Positions 25,876-37,244 of a stretch of DNA of 64,000 nucleotides are shown here, piece after piece (position 1 is the stretch's first letter; the number at the start of each line of letters is the position of its first letter). The position numbers and the translations under genes were made by a program. Below the pieces are notes generated by a model. That model was not told the origin of the DNA. It saw nothing but the letters and a program-made list of their open reading frames with translations, and did not search any database. Source of the stretch: Heyndrickxia acidicola (GTDB lineage Bacteria; Bacillota; Bacilli; Bacillales; Bacillaceae_C); NCBI RefSeq assembly GCF_001636425.1, contig NZ_KV440953.1:260847-324846 (forward strand), given 5' to 3'.

Positions 25876-26007
25876 GCTTCTCTTAAAATAACTTTATTGC
25901 GGGTTCAAAGCATCAAGCCGGCCACTACTAATAATTATGACCTTTTCATAATGGGAGAAGACATAATGAGCATCGTGTCTCTGTATAAGATTAATGTAAT
26001 CCTATGT

Positions 26008-26092
26008 GGATTTGAGGGGACGGTAGGAGCGTGTGACGAGGAGGCTTCCTGCAGCCTGCGGAAAGCGAGTGCATACAGTGTAAATCAACCAA
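26008..26092. repeat. Family C repeat fragment downstream of hemW
   Basis: Contains GTGTGACGAGGAGGCTTCCTGCAG and GCGGAAAGCGAGTGCATACAG, ending TAAATCAACC, the right-hand half of family C. The left half is missing or degraded. Confidence 0.5.
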
Positions 26093-26127
26093 CATGAAGG
26101 AAAGAGCGCAAACAGTGTCACAGTAAA

Positions 26128-26278
26128 TTCCTGTGTTGATGTAAAGGCGAAATTGATTGAGCGAATGTTCGAGACTCCTGCGGGAAAAACCGGTAAAGGG
26201 GAGACCCCGCAGGAGCAGGCTGCAGGGAAGCTTTCAGACCGCCTGTGGAAAGCGTGCCTGCAGCAGACATCAACTGGT
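26128..26278. repeat. Family C repeat upstream of the hrcA promoter
   Basis: GTGTTGATGTAAAGG at the left, GAGACTCCTGCGGGA and GAGACCCCGCAGGAGCAGG in the middle (a strong hairpin), and GTGGAAAGCGTGCCTGCAGC with ACATCAACTGG at the right. The gap 25876-26330 holds only these two repeats. Confidence 0.6.
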
Positions 26279-26330
26279 ATGATGAACAGAGTCATTGATT
26301 ATGGAATTGGCTAATTCATATGTAAAATCA

Positions 26331-26359
26331 TTGACATCAACAGCCGATTTTGATAATTT
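26331..26359 (+). promoter_or_regulatory. SigA promoter of the hrcA-dnaK operon
   Basis: A perfect TTGACA (26331-26336) and TAATTT (26354-26359) with a 17-base spacer, directly upstream of the CIRCE operator. Confidence 0.7.
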
Positions 26360-26369
26360 ATTAGTATCA

Positions 26370-26396
26370 TTAGCACTCGGCTTTGATGAGTGCTAA
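26370..26396 (+). promoter_or_regulatory. CIRCE operator (HrcA binding site)
   Basis: TTAGCACTC (26370-26378), nine bases, GAGTGCTAA (26388-26396): an exact match to the CIRCE consensus. HrcA represses the operon here until heat shock draws GroEL/ES away from it. Confidence 0.97.
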
Positions 26397-26411
26397 CAGA
26401 GGTGATGAACG

Positions 26412-27440
26412 TTGTTAACAGATCGCCAGCTTCTTGTATTGAAGGTAATCATTGACGATTTTATCCGATCTGCGCAACCTGTCGGCTCCAGGACCCTTTC
26501 TAAAAAAGATGAAATTTCCTTCAGCTCTGCTACCATACGAAATGAAATGGCGGATTTGGAGGATATGGGTTTTATTGAAAAGACTCATACTTCCTCAGGA
26601 AGAATACCTTCTGAGAAAGGGTACAGATATTATGTCGATAACATTTTATCTCCGCAAAAGCTCGACAAGCAAATCATTTCACAAATTCATTCTATTTTCA
26701 TTGACCGGATTTATGAAATGGAAAAGCTGGTGCAAAAATCAGCGCAAATTTTATCGGAATTAACGAATTATACTGCTATCCTATTAGGGCCTGCAGTAAA
26801 AGAAAATAAATTAAAAAGGCTGCAAATTGTTCCTTTAAATCAGGAAACAGCGGTGGCCATCATCATTACGGACACCGGTCACGTAGAGAACCGGATGTTT
26901 ACTCTTCCGCACGGCTTTAATTTAGGAGACTTGGAAAAGCTGGTGAATATATTAAATGCAAAGCTGGCTGATGTCCCTATTAATGAGCTGCGAGATAAAA
27001 TCTATAAAGAAGTTGTTCAAATCCTGAGGGCTCATATTGAGAATTATGATGCAATGCTTCATTCTTTCTCTGATGCATTGAACGTCCATCAGCACGAAAA
27101 GATTTTCTTTGGCGGAAAAAGCAATATTTTAAACCAGCCTGAATTCAATGATATTCACAAGATTCGCTCTTTAATGGAAATGATTGAAGGGGAAAAAGGA
27201 GTTTATGAGTTATTTAAGCATACTCCTGCAGGCATTCATGTTAAAATTGGAAAAGAAAATCAATTGTCTGAGATGGAAGACTGCAGTATCATTACTGCGA
27301 CCTATTCCATCGGACAAGAACCTGTAGGCACAATTGCCTTACTGGGACCGATTAGAATGGAATATTCACGGGTTATCAGCATTGTTGATTTTTTAAGTCA
27401 TGATATGTCCAGAGCTTTGACAAGATTGTATCAAGGCTAA
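26412..27440 (+). CDS. hrcA: Heat-inducible transcription repressor HrcA
   Basis: 342 residues from TTG 26412 with GAGGTGATG upstream. The N-terminal winged helix ([40 protein letters not shown]) binds CIRCE; the rest includes the GAF-like inserted dimerisation domain. Autoregulated through the CIRCE site 16 bases ahead. Confidence 0.96.
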   Translation: MLTDRQLLVLKVIIDDFIRSAQPVGSRTLSKKDEISFSSATIRNEMADLEDMGFIEKTHTSSGRIPSEKGYRYYVDNILSPQKLDKQIISQIHSIFIDRIYEMEKLVQKSAQILSELTNYTAILLGPAVKENKLKRLQIVPLNQETAVAIIITDTGHVENRMFTLPHGFNLGDLEKLVNILNAKLADVPINELRDKIYKEVVQILRAHIENYDAMLHSFSDALNVHQHEKIFFGGKSNILNQPEFNDIHKIRSLMEMIEGEKGVYELFKHTPAGIHVKIGKENQLSEMEDCSIITATYSIGQEPVGTIALLGPIRMEYSRVISIVDFLSHDMSRALTRLYQG

Positions 27441-27477
27441 ACATTGTGGACATATTGAGTATAGAAAATTAATACTG

Positions 27478-27506
27478 GAAACCATTGTGCAGCAATTAAT
27501 GGTTTC
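27478..27506 (+). other. Hairpin between hrcA and grpE
   Basis: GAAACCATT (27478-27486) pairs with AATGGTTTC (27498-27506) across an 11-base loop, with no strong T tract. In B. subtilis the dnaK operon transcript is processed between hrcA and grpE, so a stabilising or processing hairpin is more plausible than a terminator. Confidence 0.45.
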
Positions 27507-27580
27507 TAGTGTTTTCCCATGCACAAACACATGAACTTTAAAAACAGAGCTGAATGATTCCTTTAAAGGGGGTGAAAACA

Positions 27581-28165
27581 ATGGCAGATGAGCAAAAACA
27601 AATGGAAGATCAAGAAACCATTCATCAGGAAACTGAAGAAAAAGAAGCGGCAGAGGCTATTTTTGCTGAAGGGACACCTGAAGCTGAAACAGAGGCTGCT
27701 GATGATATAAAGCAATCTGAGCAATTGGCTGAATTACAGGCTAAGCTTGATGAGAGTGAAGACCGCTATATACGTCTTCGTGCTGATTTTGACAATTTCC
27801 GCCGCCGGATGCAATTGGACCGTGAAGCGAGTGAAAAATATAGAGCACAAGCCTTAATTACAAATCTTTTACCAGCCATTGATAATTTTGAGCGTGCCAT
27901 GCAGATTACTCCTGATAACGAGCAGACAAAACAATTGCTCCAGGGAGTAGAAATGGTTTATAAAAGCATTCAGGAAGCTCTTAAACAAGAAGGCATTGAA
28001 ATAATTGAGTCAGTGGGAAAAGAATTTGATCCTTATTATCACCAGGCCATTATGCAGGTTGAGGATGAGAGCTATGGATCAAATGTAGTAGTGGAAGAAT
28101 TCCAAAAAGGCTACATTCTGAAAGACCGCGTCATTCGTCCTTCCATGGTGAAGGTAAATCAATAA
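27581..28165 (+). CDS. grpE: GrpE nucleotide exchange factor
   Basis: ATG 27581 after AAAGGGGGTGAAAACA gives 194 residues. An acidic, low-complexity N-terminus leads to the long coiled coil ([20 protein letters not shown]) and the beta domain ([20 protein letters not shown]). Releases ADP from DnaK. Confidence 0.96.
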   Translation: MADEQKQMEDQETIHQETEEKEAAEAIFAEGTPEAETEAADDIKQSEQLAELQAKLDESEDRYIRLRADFDNFRRRMQLDREASEKYRAQALITNLLPAIDNFERAMQITPDNEQTKQLLQGVEMVYKSIQEALKQEGIEIIESVGKEFDPYYHQAIMQVEDESYGSNVVVEEFQKGYILKDRVIRPSMVKVNQ

Positions 28166-28189
28166 TTCTAGAAAACTACATATTCGTAA

Positions 28190-30037
<1,848 letters not shown>

Positions 30038-30159
30038 AAGAAATTCTCAGCAAGCCTTTGCATAGAATGTTAGGCAGGGCATCGATGCTGTACTTATCTT
30101 TAAAAGTCAAAGTCAGGTCAATCTTGGCTTTGGCTTTTTCTATGAATTTAAATTTGTAC

Positions 30160-30299
30160 GCCGATGAACAAGGGTCCAGCTCCAGGCACCATCGGCTCGA
30201 GGTCATAAGCCCAGCCGTCTAGAAGGTTAAAAGGCAAACCTTCAAGCCGACTTGTCTTATGCTTGTCGCCTAAAGCTGTACACCTTGCGCTTTTCTTGT
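30160..30299. repeat. Family E repeat between dnaK and dnaJ
   Basis: Core CATAAGCCCAGCCGTCTAGA, AAGGCAAACCTTCAAGCCG and CTTGTCTTATGCTTGTC, ending TTGCGCTTTTCTTG. A second copy lies at 42500. Its left edge carries CGCCGATGAACAAGG, also found at the right end of family B, so this copy looks composite. Confidence 0.65.
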
Positions 30300-30457
30300 T
30301 GTCCAGCTCCAGCGCCTATCGGCTAGCGGATTTCTACGTCTCCTCCCAGCGATAAGTCAGCATCAGCTCGCGAACTACCTCGCTGTGTTTCCTTTATCTC
30401 AGTCGAAGACTCTGAAATCCTTACGCCGATGAACAAGGCGCTTATGCTTTTCTTGTT
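30300..30457. repeat. Family B repeat between dnaK and dnaJ
   Basis: About 158 bases: GTCCAGCTCCAGCGCCTATC at the left, CTCCCAGCGATAAGTCAGC, CTCGCTGTGTTTCCTTTATC, and AAGGCGCTTATGCTTTTCTT at the right. The ends AGCGCCT and AGGCGCT are inversely related. Same family as 34798, 34956, 45818, 45961 and 57905. Confidence 0.75.
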
Positions 30458-30519
30458 GATTGTTACATGTGACAATGCTAAAATTACCTTTATGTGAAAG
30501 GAATCGGGAGTGTGTTTGA

Positions 30520-31641
30520 ATGGATAAAAGGGATTATTATGAAGTATTAGGCCTGCAAAAAGGTGCTTCGAAAGAAGAAATTAAAAAAGCTTACAGAAAG
30601 CTTTCAAAAAAGTATCATCCGGATATTAATAAAGAAGCGGATGCAGCGGATAAATTCAAAGAAGTAAAAGAAGCATATGAAGTATTAAGTGATGATCAAA
30701 AACGTGCCCATTATGACCAGTTCGGCCATACGGATCCAAATCAAGGCTTTGGGGGCGCTGGAGACTTCGGAGGTTTTGGCGGCTTTGAAGATATCTTCAG
30801 CACTTTCTTTGGAGGCGGGGGAGGAAGGCGCCGTGATCCAAATGCTCCACGCCAAGGAGCTGACCTTCAATATACGATGACTCTTTCTTTTGAGGAAGCT
30901 GTCTTTGGCAAGGAAACGGACCTTGAAATTCCTAAAGAAGAAACGTGTGATACCTGCCATGGCTCAGGGGCACAGCCAGGAACAAAGCCGGAAACATGTC
31001 CGCATTGTCATGGTAGCGGCCAATTAAATACAGAACAAAACACGCCATTTGGAAAAATTGTGAATAGAAGAGTTTGTCATTATTGTGAAGGAACAGGCAA
31101 ACTGATTAAAGATAAGTGTAAGACTTGTGGAGGATCCGGTAAAGTGAAAAAACGTCGGAAAATTCACGTGAAAATTCCAGCAGGAATTGACGATGGCCAG
31201 CAGCTTCGTGTCTCAGGCCAGGGTGAGCCAGGCATAAATGGCGGGCCTTCAGGAGATTTATACGTAGTCTTCCATGTTCGTGAACACGAATTTTTCGAGA
31301 GAGATGGAGACGATATCTATTGTGAAGTACCTATAACATTCTCTCAGGCTGCACTAGGTGATGAAATTGAAGTTCCTACGCTGCATGGAAGAGTGAAACT
31401 GAAAATCCCTGCAGGAACTCAAAGCGGCACTAAATTCAGGCTCCGCGGCAAAGGGGTACCAAATGTAAGAGGATATGGCACAGGCGATCAGCATATATTT
31501 GCAAAGGTTATGACGCCAACCAAGCTGACAGATAAACAGAAGCAGCTATTAAGAGAGTTTTCGGAAATCAGCGGGCAAATACCAGACGAACACAATGAAA
31601 GCTTTTTTGACAAAATGAAAAGAGCTTTTAAAGGGGAATAA
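30520..31641 (+). CDS. dnaJ: Hsp40 co-chaperone DnaJ
   Basis: 373 residues. J domain with the HPD motif ([17 protein letters not shown]), a G/F-rich segment (about residues 68-105), four CxxCxGxG zinc repeats ([32 protein letters not shown]) and the C-terminal substrate domain. 482 bases and two repeats part it from dnaK, far more than in B. subtilis. Its own promoter was not identified. Confidence 0.97.
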   Translation: MDKRDYYEVLGLQKGASKEEIKKAYRKLSKKYHPDINKEADAADKFKEVKEAYEVLSDDQKRAHYDQFGHTDPNQGFGGAGDFGGFGGFEDIFSTFFGGGGGRRRDPNAPRQGADLQYTMTLSFEEAVFGKETDLEIPKEETCDTCHGSGAQPGTKPETCPHCHGSGQLNTEQNTPFGKIVNRRVCHYCEGTGKLIKDKCKTCGGSGKVKKRRKIHVKIPAGIDDGQQLRVSGQGEPGINGGPSGDLYVVFHVREHEFFERDGDDIYCEVPITFSQAALGDEIEVPTLHGRVKLKIPAGTQSGTKFRLRGKGVPNVRGYGTGDQHIFAKVMTPTKLTDKQKQLLREFSEISGQIPDEHNESFFDKMKRAFKGE

Positions 31642-31663
31642 TCAAAAATGGAGTTGGTAGATA

Positions 31664-32602
31664 GTGAAATGGTCTGAAATTATGATTCATACAACAAATG
31701 AAGCGGTAGAACCGATTTCAAATATCCTGCATGAGGCTGGAGCCAGCGGAGTCGTTATTGAAGATCCGTTTGAACTGGTGAGAGAACGGCAGGATCAATT
31801 TGGGGAAATCTACCAACTCAATCCGGATGATTATCCTGAAGAAGGAGTTATTGTGAAAGCTTATTTGCCCGTTAACAGCTTTTTAGGTGAAACAGTTGAG
31901 GAAATAAAACTCGCAATAAGTAATTTGACATCCTTTAATATTGATATCGGCCGGAATCATGTAACAATAAGTGAAGTAAACGAAGAAGAGTGGGCCACTG
32001 CATGGAAGAAGTACTATAATCCAGTTAAAATTTCTGAGAAGTTTACTATTGTCCCTACATGGGAGGATTATACACCAGTAAGCAGTGACGAATTAATTAT
32101 CGAGCTTGATCCCGGCATGGCTTTTGGTACAGGAACTCATCCTACTACCGTTATGTGTATACAGGCTTTGGAGCGCACGGTGAAAAAAGGTGATACGGTT
32201 ATTGATGTCGGTACAGGTTCAGGAGTACTCAGTATTGCAGCAGCTCTTTTGGGGGCAGAAAAAGTGGATGCCCTGGATCTTGACGATGTCGCAGTCCAGT
32301 CTGCCAAATTGAATCTTAAGCTGAACAAAGTTCATCATATTGCTGACGTTCGCCAGAATGATCTTCTAAAAGGGATAGAGTCTCAGGCAGATATTGTCGT
32401 AGCCAACATATTAGCAGAAGTAATCTTACGTTTTACAGAAGACGTAGGAAGAGTGGTAAAGCCTGGTGGCCATTTCATTGCTTCAGGAATCATTCAGCAA
32501 AAGAAAAACCAGGTGAAGGATGCTATTATTGAAGCTGGTTTTACCATAGTAGAAACACTGGTAATGGAAGATTGGGTTGCATTTATAGCGAAGCGCGGGT
32601 GA
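31664..32602 (+). CDS. prmA: Ribosomal protein L11 methyltransferase
   Basis: 312 residues from GTG 31664. N-terminal substrate domain ([19 protein letters not shown]) and SAM motif [16 protein letters not shown] near residue 178; [10 protein letters not shown] is the PrmA-type NxxA motif. Trimethylates L11. Confidence 0.96.
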   Translation: MKWSEIMIHTTNEAVEPISNILHEAGASGVVIEDPFELVRERQDQFGEIYQLNPDDYPEEGVIVKAYLPVNSFLGETVEEIKLAISNLTSFNIDIGRNHVTISEVNEEEWATAWKKYYNPVKISEKFTIVPTWEDYTPVSSDELIIELDPGMAFGTGTHPTTVMCIQALERTVKKGDTVIDVGTGSGVLSIAAALLGAEKVDALDLDDVAVQSAKLNLKLNKVHHIADVRQNDLLKGIESQADIVVANILAEVILRFTEDVGRVVKPGGHFIASGIIQQKKNQVKDAIIEAGFTIVETLVMEDWVAFIAKRG

Positions 32603-32605
32603 AGA

Positions 32606-33361
32606 ATGTTGCAAAGATATTTTATCGGGCAAAAATATGATGGTAACCATACCATAACGCTGACAGGGGATTCATACCATCATATTTCCCGTGTAATGAG
32701 AATGAAAGCCGGCGATTCCATTTATCTTGTCTTCTTAGAGGGAAAAGCGGCTGAAGCGAAAATTACGGAAATTACCAATGAAGAAATATTCGCAGACATT
32801 GTAAAATGGGAAGAAACAAATAAAGAAATGCCTGTCCGTGTAACGATTGCGAGCGGACTGCCCAAAGGGGATAAATTAGAGCTGATTATCCAAAAAGGCA
32901 CTGAACTTGGCGCTTTTCAATTTGTCCCTTTTATCGCGGATCGCTCCATTGTAAAGTGGGATGCCAAAAAAGAAAAGAAAAAAGTGGAGCGCTGGCAAAA
33001 GATTGCACAAGAGGCTGCAGAACAATCACATAGGCAGCACTTGCCTGAAGTAATGGCTCCATGTTCATTTAAGGAGCTTCTTCAATTAAGCGATATGTAT
33101 GAGCATAAATTAGTCGCTTTTGAAGAAAGCGCAAAGCAGGGAGAAGCCTCCCGGTTTGCTGAAGCGATATCCGAGTTCAAGCCTGGTCAGCGTGTGCTTG
33201 CTGTATTTGGTCCGGAAGGCGGACTGTCCGACAAAGAAATAGCGTTATTAGAAAACAAGGGATATATGGTATGCGGCCTGGGGCCTCGAATTTTAAGAAC
33301 GGAGACCGCCCCTTTATACGCACTATCTGCCATTTCCTATCATTTAGAATTAATGAGGTGA
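32606..33361 (+). CDS. rsmE: 16S rRNA (uracil1498-N3)-methyltransferase RsmE
   Basis: 251 residues (YqeU). N-terminal PUA-like domain (DSYHHISRVMRMKAGDSIYLV) and a C-terminal SPOUT knot with FGPEGGLSDKE and LGPRILRTETAPLYALS. Starts four bases after prmA stop. Confidence 0.95.
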   Translation: MLQRYFIGQKYDGNHTITLTGDSYHHISRVMRMKAGDSIYLVFLEGKAAEAKITEITNEEIFADIVKWEETNKEMPVRVTIASGLPKGDKLELIIQKGTELGAFQFVPFIADRSIVKWDAKKEKKKVERWQKIAQEAAEQSHRQHLPEVMAPCSFKELLQLSDMYEHKLVAFEESAKQGEASRFAEAISEFKPGQRVLAVFGPEGGLSDKEIALLENKGYMVCGLGPRILRTETAPLYALSAISYHLELMR

Positions 33362-33365
33362 TTAT

Positions 33366-34721
33366 ATGTCCTCAGTGGCATTTCATACATTAGGCTGTAA
33401 AGTAAATCATTATGAAACGGAAGCAATCTGGCAAATCTTTAAAAACCAGGGCTATGAACGCACTGATTTTGATTCATCAGCGGATGTGTACGTCATTAAT
33501 ACATGTACGGTAACGAATACAGGAGATAAAAAAAGCCGCCAGGTGATTCGGCGTGCTGTGCGGAAAAATCCGGATGCAGTAATTTGTGTAACTGGCTGCT
33601 ATGCTCAAACATCTCCAGCTGAAATTATGGCGATTCCTGGTGTAGACATTGTTGTAGGTACACAGGACCGCGTTAAAATGCTTGAATATATCGAGCAATT
33701 CAAAAACGAACGCCAGCCGATCAACGGTGTTAGAAATATCATGAAAAACCGTGTATATGAAGAGCTGGATGTACCGGCTTTTACAGACAGAACTCGCGCT
33801 TCCTTGAAAATCCAGGAAGGCTGCAATAATTTCTGTACCTTCTGCATTATCCCATGGGCGAGAGGTTTGATGCGATCACGTGATCCTCAGGAGGTTATTC
33901 GCCAGGCTCAGCAGCTTGTTGATGCAGGATATAAAGAGATTGTTTTAACAGGCATTCACACTGGCGGCTATGGACAGGATATGAAGGATTATAATCTTGC
34001 TATGCTGCTGACAGATCTTGAAAAACAGGTTCACGGCCTGAAACGAATTCGTATATCTTCTATAGAGGCAAGCCAGCTGACAGATGAAGTAATTGAAGTT
34101 ATCGAGAATTCTAAGCTTATTGTCCGCCATATGCATATTCCTCTTCAATCTGGATCGGACACTGTTTTAAAAAGAATGAGAAGGAAATATACAATGGCTG
34201 AATTTGCAGAACGTCTTACCAAGCTGAAAAAAGCATTGCCTGGCCTTGCTGTTACTTCAGATGTCATTGTCGGCTTTCCGGGTGAAACAGAAGAAGAGTT
34301 TCAGGAAACCTATGATTTCATAAAAGAGCATCAATTTTCAGAGCTCCATGTGTTTCCTTATTCCAAGCGAACAGGCACACCTGCTGCTAGAATGACAGAT
34401 CAAATAGAAGAAGACGTGAAGAATAATCGCGTTCATCGCTTAATTGAATTGTCTGACCAGCTTGCAAAAGAATATGCTTCTAAATTTGAAAATGAAGTAC
34501 TTGAAGTGATTCCTGAAGAAAGATTTAAGGAAGATCCAGAAAGCGGTCTTTATGAGGGATATACAGATAACTACTTAAAGGTAGTATTCCCGGCTAATGA
34601 AGATATGGTAGGGAAATTAGTGAAAGTAAAAATAACAAAAGCAGGATATCCATATAACGAAGGGCAGTTTGTCCGCGTTTTGGACAACCTTGCCCCTGAA
34701 GCTGAAAAAACAGCCATTTAA
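33366..34721 (+). CDS. mtaB: tRNA t6A37 methylthiotransferase MtaB
   Basis: 451 residues (YqeV). Three parts are visible: the N-terminal UPF0004 domain with cluster cysteines (TLGCKVNHYET, NTCTVT, VTGCYAQ), the radical SAM domain (CNNFCTFC) and a C-terminal TRAM domain. Converts t6A to ms2t6A at position 37 of Lys tRNA. Confidence 0.95.
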   Translation: MSSVAFHTLGCKVNHYETEAIWQIFKNQGYERTDFDSSADVYVINTCTVTNTGDKKSRQVIRRAVRKNPDAVICVTGCYAQTSPAEIMAIPGVDIVVGTQDRVKMLEYIEQFKNERQPINGVRNIMKNRVYEELDVPAFTDRTRASLKIQEGCNNFCTFCIIPWARGLMRSRDPQEVIRQAQQLVDAGYKEIVLTGIHTGGYGQDMKDYNLAMLLTDLEKQVHGLKRIRISSIEASQLTDEVIEVIENSKLIVRHMHIPLQSGSDTVLKRMRRKYTMAEFAERLTKLKKALPGLAVTSDVIVGFPGETEEEFQETYDFIKEHQFSELHVFPYSKRTGTPAARMTDQIEEDVKNNRVHRLIELSDQLAKEYASKFENEVLEVIPEERFKEDPESGLYEGYTDNYLKVVFPANEDMVGKLVKVKITKAGYPYNEGQFVRVLDNLAPEAEKTAI

Positions 34722-34747
34722 ACTGCAGAGCCTCTGCAGTTTTTTTG
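34721..34747 (+). terminator. Terminator of the hrcA-mtaB operon
   Basis: AACTGCAGAG and CTCTGCAGTT arms followed by TTTTTTT. Confidence 0.9.
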
Positions 34748-34797
34748 TTGGATAAACGTATAAAATTCTTGTCAAATAAATGAATTAATCTAGCCTC

Positions 34798-34955
34798 TGT
34801 CTAGCTCCAGCGCCTATCGTCTAGCGGATTTCACCGTCTCCTCCCTGCGATAAGTTAACATCAGCTCGTAAACAGCCTCGCTGTGTTTCCTTTATCTCAG
34901 TCGCAGACTCCGAAATCCGTACGCCGATGAGCAAGGCGCTTACGCTTTTCTTTAT
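34798..34955. repeat. Family B repeat, first of a tandem pair
   Basis: A 158-base unit directly followed by a second copy that differs at only about three positions (GTTAACATC/GTCAACATC, ACAGCC/ACGGCC, ATCTCAG/ATCTTAG). Left end TGTCTAGCTCCAGCGCC, right end AAGGCGCTTACGCTTTTC. Confidence 0.8.
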
Positions 34956-35113
34956 TGTCTAGCTCCAGCGCCTATCGTCTAGCGGATTTCACCGTCTCCT
35001 CCCTGCGATAAGTCAACATCAGCTCGTAAACGGCCTCGCTGTGTTTCCTTTATCTTAGTCGCAGACTCCGAAATCCGTACGCCGATGAGCAAGGCGCTTA
35101 CGCTTTTCTTTTT
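34956..35113. repeat. Family B repeat, second of the tandem pair, overlapping the yqeW end
   Basis: Same unit as 34798-34955. Its last 16 bases (from 35098) form the final codons and stop of the convergent - strand yqeW gene. Together the two copies fill the mtaB-yqeW gap. Confidence 0.8.
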
Positions 35114-36027
35114 CCATGGAGCCAAACGATAAAGCTTCCGAATCTTGTAGCAAAAGGCAAGACCAGCAATGAACTAATCAAATTAAATAGGACACTTGCA
35201 TGGGCAAGCTGGGCTTCGGGATTGATTGTTAAGCTTTTACAAAACAATGCTAGATAATGGATCAGAGGCATGCAGATAAGTGCACCGGTTACATTCAGCC
35301 AAACATGTGCATACGCAGTTAATCGTGCTTCCTCTCCTCCGCCCAGACTCGCTAAAAGTGCTGTTATGCATGTGCCAATATTAGCCCCAAGCATAATGGC
35401 AATGCCTGTTTCCAAAGGAAATATGCCTGCACTTAAAAAACTCATAGCTATTCCTGTCATAACGGTGCTGGATTGTATGCAGGCAGTCAAGCCTATGCCC
35501 AAAAGGAATGAGAGGACGGTATGGCTGCTGACAAGCTGCAGGAGATGCTGAATGAAGCTTAACTGTGTTAAAGGGACTGCAAGTCTTTCAAACGCCCTCA
35601 TGGACGCTACAATGATCGCAAAGCCTGTTAAAATAAACCCGATGCTTTTCAGGCGTTTCGAAGTGAATAAAAATAAGCAAACACCAATGATAAAAAAAGG
35701 TAAGGCAATACGAGATAGATCAAAAGAGAGAAATTCAAGTGTAAAGGTGGTACCGATATTGGTGCCCAGGATAATGCCGATCGTTTCAGGGAAGGCCAAT
35801 ATTTTTGCGGCAACAAGACCAATCGTGATGACCATAACTGCTGCGCTGCTTTGCATAAGCGCTGTCATCAGGATTCCGGCAGCCATCCCCTTTAGAGGGG
35901 TGCTGGTAATTTTCTTCATCCAGCTTTCCATTGCTTTTCCCGATAGCATAAAAAGCCCCGTTCGTAGCCATTTAATTCCTATTAAAAAGCTAATAATTAA
36001 TAGAATAAATAAGATAAAATAAAGCAC
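35098..36027 (-). CDS. yqeW: Na/phosphate cotransporter-like membrane protein YqeW
   Basis: 309 residues from GTG 36027, eight bases after AAAGGAGG; the ATG and GTG nearer to that site are too close. About eight helices with two inverted PNaS (NptA/PF02690) repeats: QSSAAVMVITIGLVAA near residue 60 and QSSTVMTGIAMSFLSAG near 185, each with the QSS motif, and GTNIGTT/GANIGTC loops. Lacks a long PhoU tail. The C-terminal HGKRKA and stop lie in a family B repeat. Confidence 0.88.
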   Translation of the reverse strand: MLYFILFILLIISFLIGIKWLRTGLFMLSGKAMESWMKKITSTPLKGMAAGILMTALMQSSAAVMVITIGLVAAKILAFPETIGIILGTNIGTTFTLEFLSFDLSRIALPFFIIGVCLFLFTSKRLKSIGFILTGFAIIVASMRAFERLAVPLTQLSFIQHLLQLVSSHTVLSFLLGIGLTACIQSSTVMTGIAMSFLSAGIFPLETGIAIMLGANIGTCITALLASLGGGEEARLTAYAHVWLNVTGALICMPLIHYLALFCKSLTINPEAQLAHASVLFNLISSLLVLPFATRFGSFIVWLHGKRKA

Positions 36028-36195
36028 GTCCATCACCTCCTTTTACATATATGGGCCAAATGTACGGAACATGACAAGCCGTTAAAATTCCTGGGAGTGA
36101 CCAGGCTGCAGATCTTTTAAAAGCTTTAAAAGACTTTGTTTGCATAGGTTAATTGCTTTATTTCATAAATGTTAAATTTCTATGTTGTTAACTGC

Positions 36196-36250
36196 TTATT
36201 TTTTAGCTTATTCGTGTTAAACTAACGTTTTACAACCTTTGTTCTTACAG
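36196..36250. repeat. Degenerate family A fragment upstream of rpsU
   Basis: TTTTTTAGCTTATTCGTGTTAAACTAACGTTTTACAAC corresponds to the left arm and hairpin 1 of family A with several changes. The rest of 36028-36320 shows nothing. Confidence 0.45.
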
Positions 36251-36320
36251 CAAATAACTAAAATAAAGATGGATTAATAGAGAAATAATCCATTTTTAGT
36301 ACTAATAAGTGCAAAGATTG

Positions 36321-36349
36321 TTGACCTTGCATAAAGGTTATATTATAAT
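36321..36349 (+). promoter_or_regulatory. SigA promoter of rpsU-yqeY
   Basis: TTGACC (36321-36326) and TATAAT (36344-36349), spacer 17. The leader from here to rpsU is about 75 bases. Confidence 0.8.
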
Positions 36350-36428
36350 GGCAAAGTACATGGTTTTACCATGGCTTGAACATGATGTAACCGTAGTGTG
36401 TTCGGTGTTCGGAGGGAGGGAAAGAGAG

Positions 36429-36602
36429 ATGTCAAAAACAGTTGTTCGTAAAAACGAATCGCTTGAAGATGCTCTTCGCCGCTTCAAACGTACAGTTTCT
36501 AAAACTGGAACGTTGCAAGAATTTAGAAAGCGCGAATTTTATGAAAAGCCAAGCGTAAAACGTAAGAAGAAGTCTGAAGCTGCTAGAAAACGTAAGTACT
36601 AA
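36429..36602 (+). CDS. rpsU: 30S ribosomal protein S21
   Basis: 57 residues from ATG 36429 ([19 protein letters not shown]), after GGAGGGAAAGAG. Ends with the basic tail [13 protein letters not shown]. Longer upstream extensions lie in the leader and are not coding. Confidence 0.97.
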   Translation: MSKTVVRKNESLEDALRRFKRTVSKTGTLQEFRKREFYEKPSVKRKKKSEAARKRKY

Positions 36603-36616
36603 GAGAGGGTGGAATA

Positions 36617-37069
36617 ATGAGTCTTCTCGAGCGTTTAAATGAAGATATGAAACAAGCGATGAAAAACAAAGAAAAAGAAAAACTCTCTGTCATCCGGCTA
36701 CTTAAAGCTTCACTTCAGAATGAAGCCATTAAGCAAGGGAATTCAGAATTAACTGAAGAAGAAGAGTTGACTGTCCTTTCTCGCGAAGTGAAGCAACGCA
36801 AAGACTCCCTCCTTGAATTTGAAAAAGCGGATCGCGAAGATCTGGCTGAAAAAATTCGCACAGAACTGACTTATGTCGATATATATATGCCAAAGCAGCT
36901 TTCGGAAGATGAAGTCACCAAATTAGTGGAAGAAACGATTAATGAGGTTGGCGCTTCTACAAAAGCTGATATGGGCAAAGTCATGAGTGCCATCATGCCT
37001 AAGGTTAAAGGTCAAGCTGATGGTTCTACTGTAAACAAGGTCGTTATTCAGCAGTTATCGAATAGGTAA
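36617..37069 (+). CDS. yqeY: YqeY, GatB/YqeY-domain protein
   Basis: 150 residues. The domain resembles the tRNA-binding tail of GatB amidotransferase; the [19 protein letters not shown] block is diagnostic. Cotranscribed with rpsU. Function unproven. Confidence 0.93.
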   Translation: MSLLERLNEDMKQAMKNKEKEKLSVIRLLKASLQNEAIKQGNSELTEEEELTVLSREVKQRKDSLLEFEKADREDLAEKIRTELTYVDIYMPKQLSEDEVTKLVEETINEVGASTKADMGKVMSAIMPKVKGQADGSTVNKVVIQQLSNR

Positions 37070-37071
37070 AT

Positions 37072-37106
37072 AAAAAACCGGGAAGTTTATACTTCCTGGT
37101 TTTTTA
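37072..37106 (+). terminator. Terminator of rpsU-yqeY
   Basis: AAAACCGGGAAGT and ACTTCCTGGTTTT arms with one mismatch-type G-T pair, then TTATTTT. Confidence 0.9.
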
Positions 37107-37162
37107 TTTTAATCGCATATACATATATATGTAGTATGTATGAACACTTTTAAGGCACAGAT

Positions 37163-37188
37163 TGAAACTTTTTTGAAAATTAATCGTA
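37163..37188 (+). promoter_or_regulatory. SigW-type promoter of nfeD-floA-yqfB
   Basis: TGAAAC (37163-37168), exactly 16 bases, CGTA (37185-37188). This is the ECF sigma-W consensus. The orthologous yqeZ-yqfAB operon is a known SigW target in B. subtilis (envelope stress, sublancin resistance). Confidence 0.85.
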
Positions 37189-37244
37189 AATTTAGATGGC
37201 AATAATGGATTCAAAAGCAATTTTTACAAAAAGGGGGGACAAAA

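Noticed and set aside
26008-26278. Possible CRISPR or tandem array downstream of hemW
   Set aside because: The two units are unequal fragments of a dispersed repeat, with no regular spacers and no cas genes.
34798-35113. Tandem repeat read as a CRISPR-like array
   Set aside because: Only two direct 158-base units with no spacer between them; the unit occurs elsewhere singly.
35270-36022. Two long plus-strand frames opposite yqeW
   Set aside because: They are antisense to a clear transporter gene and show low-complexity basic composition typical of shadow frames.
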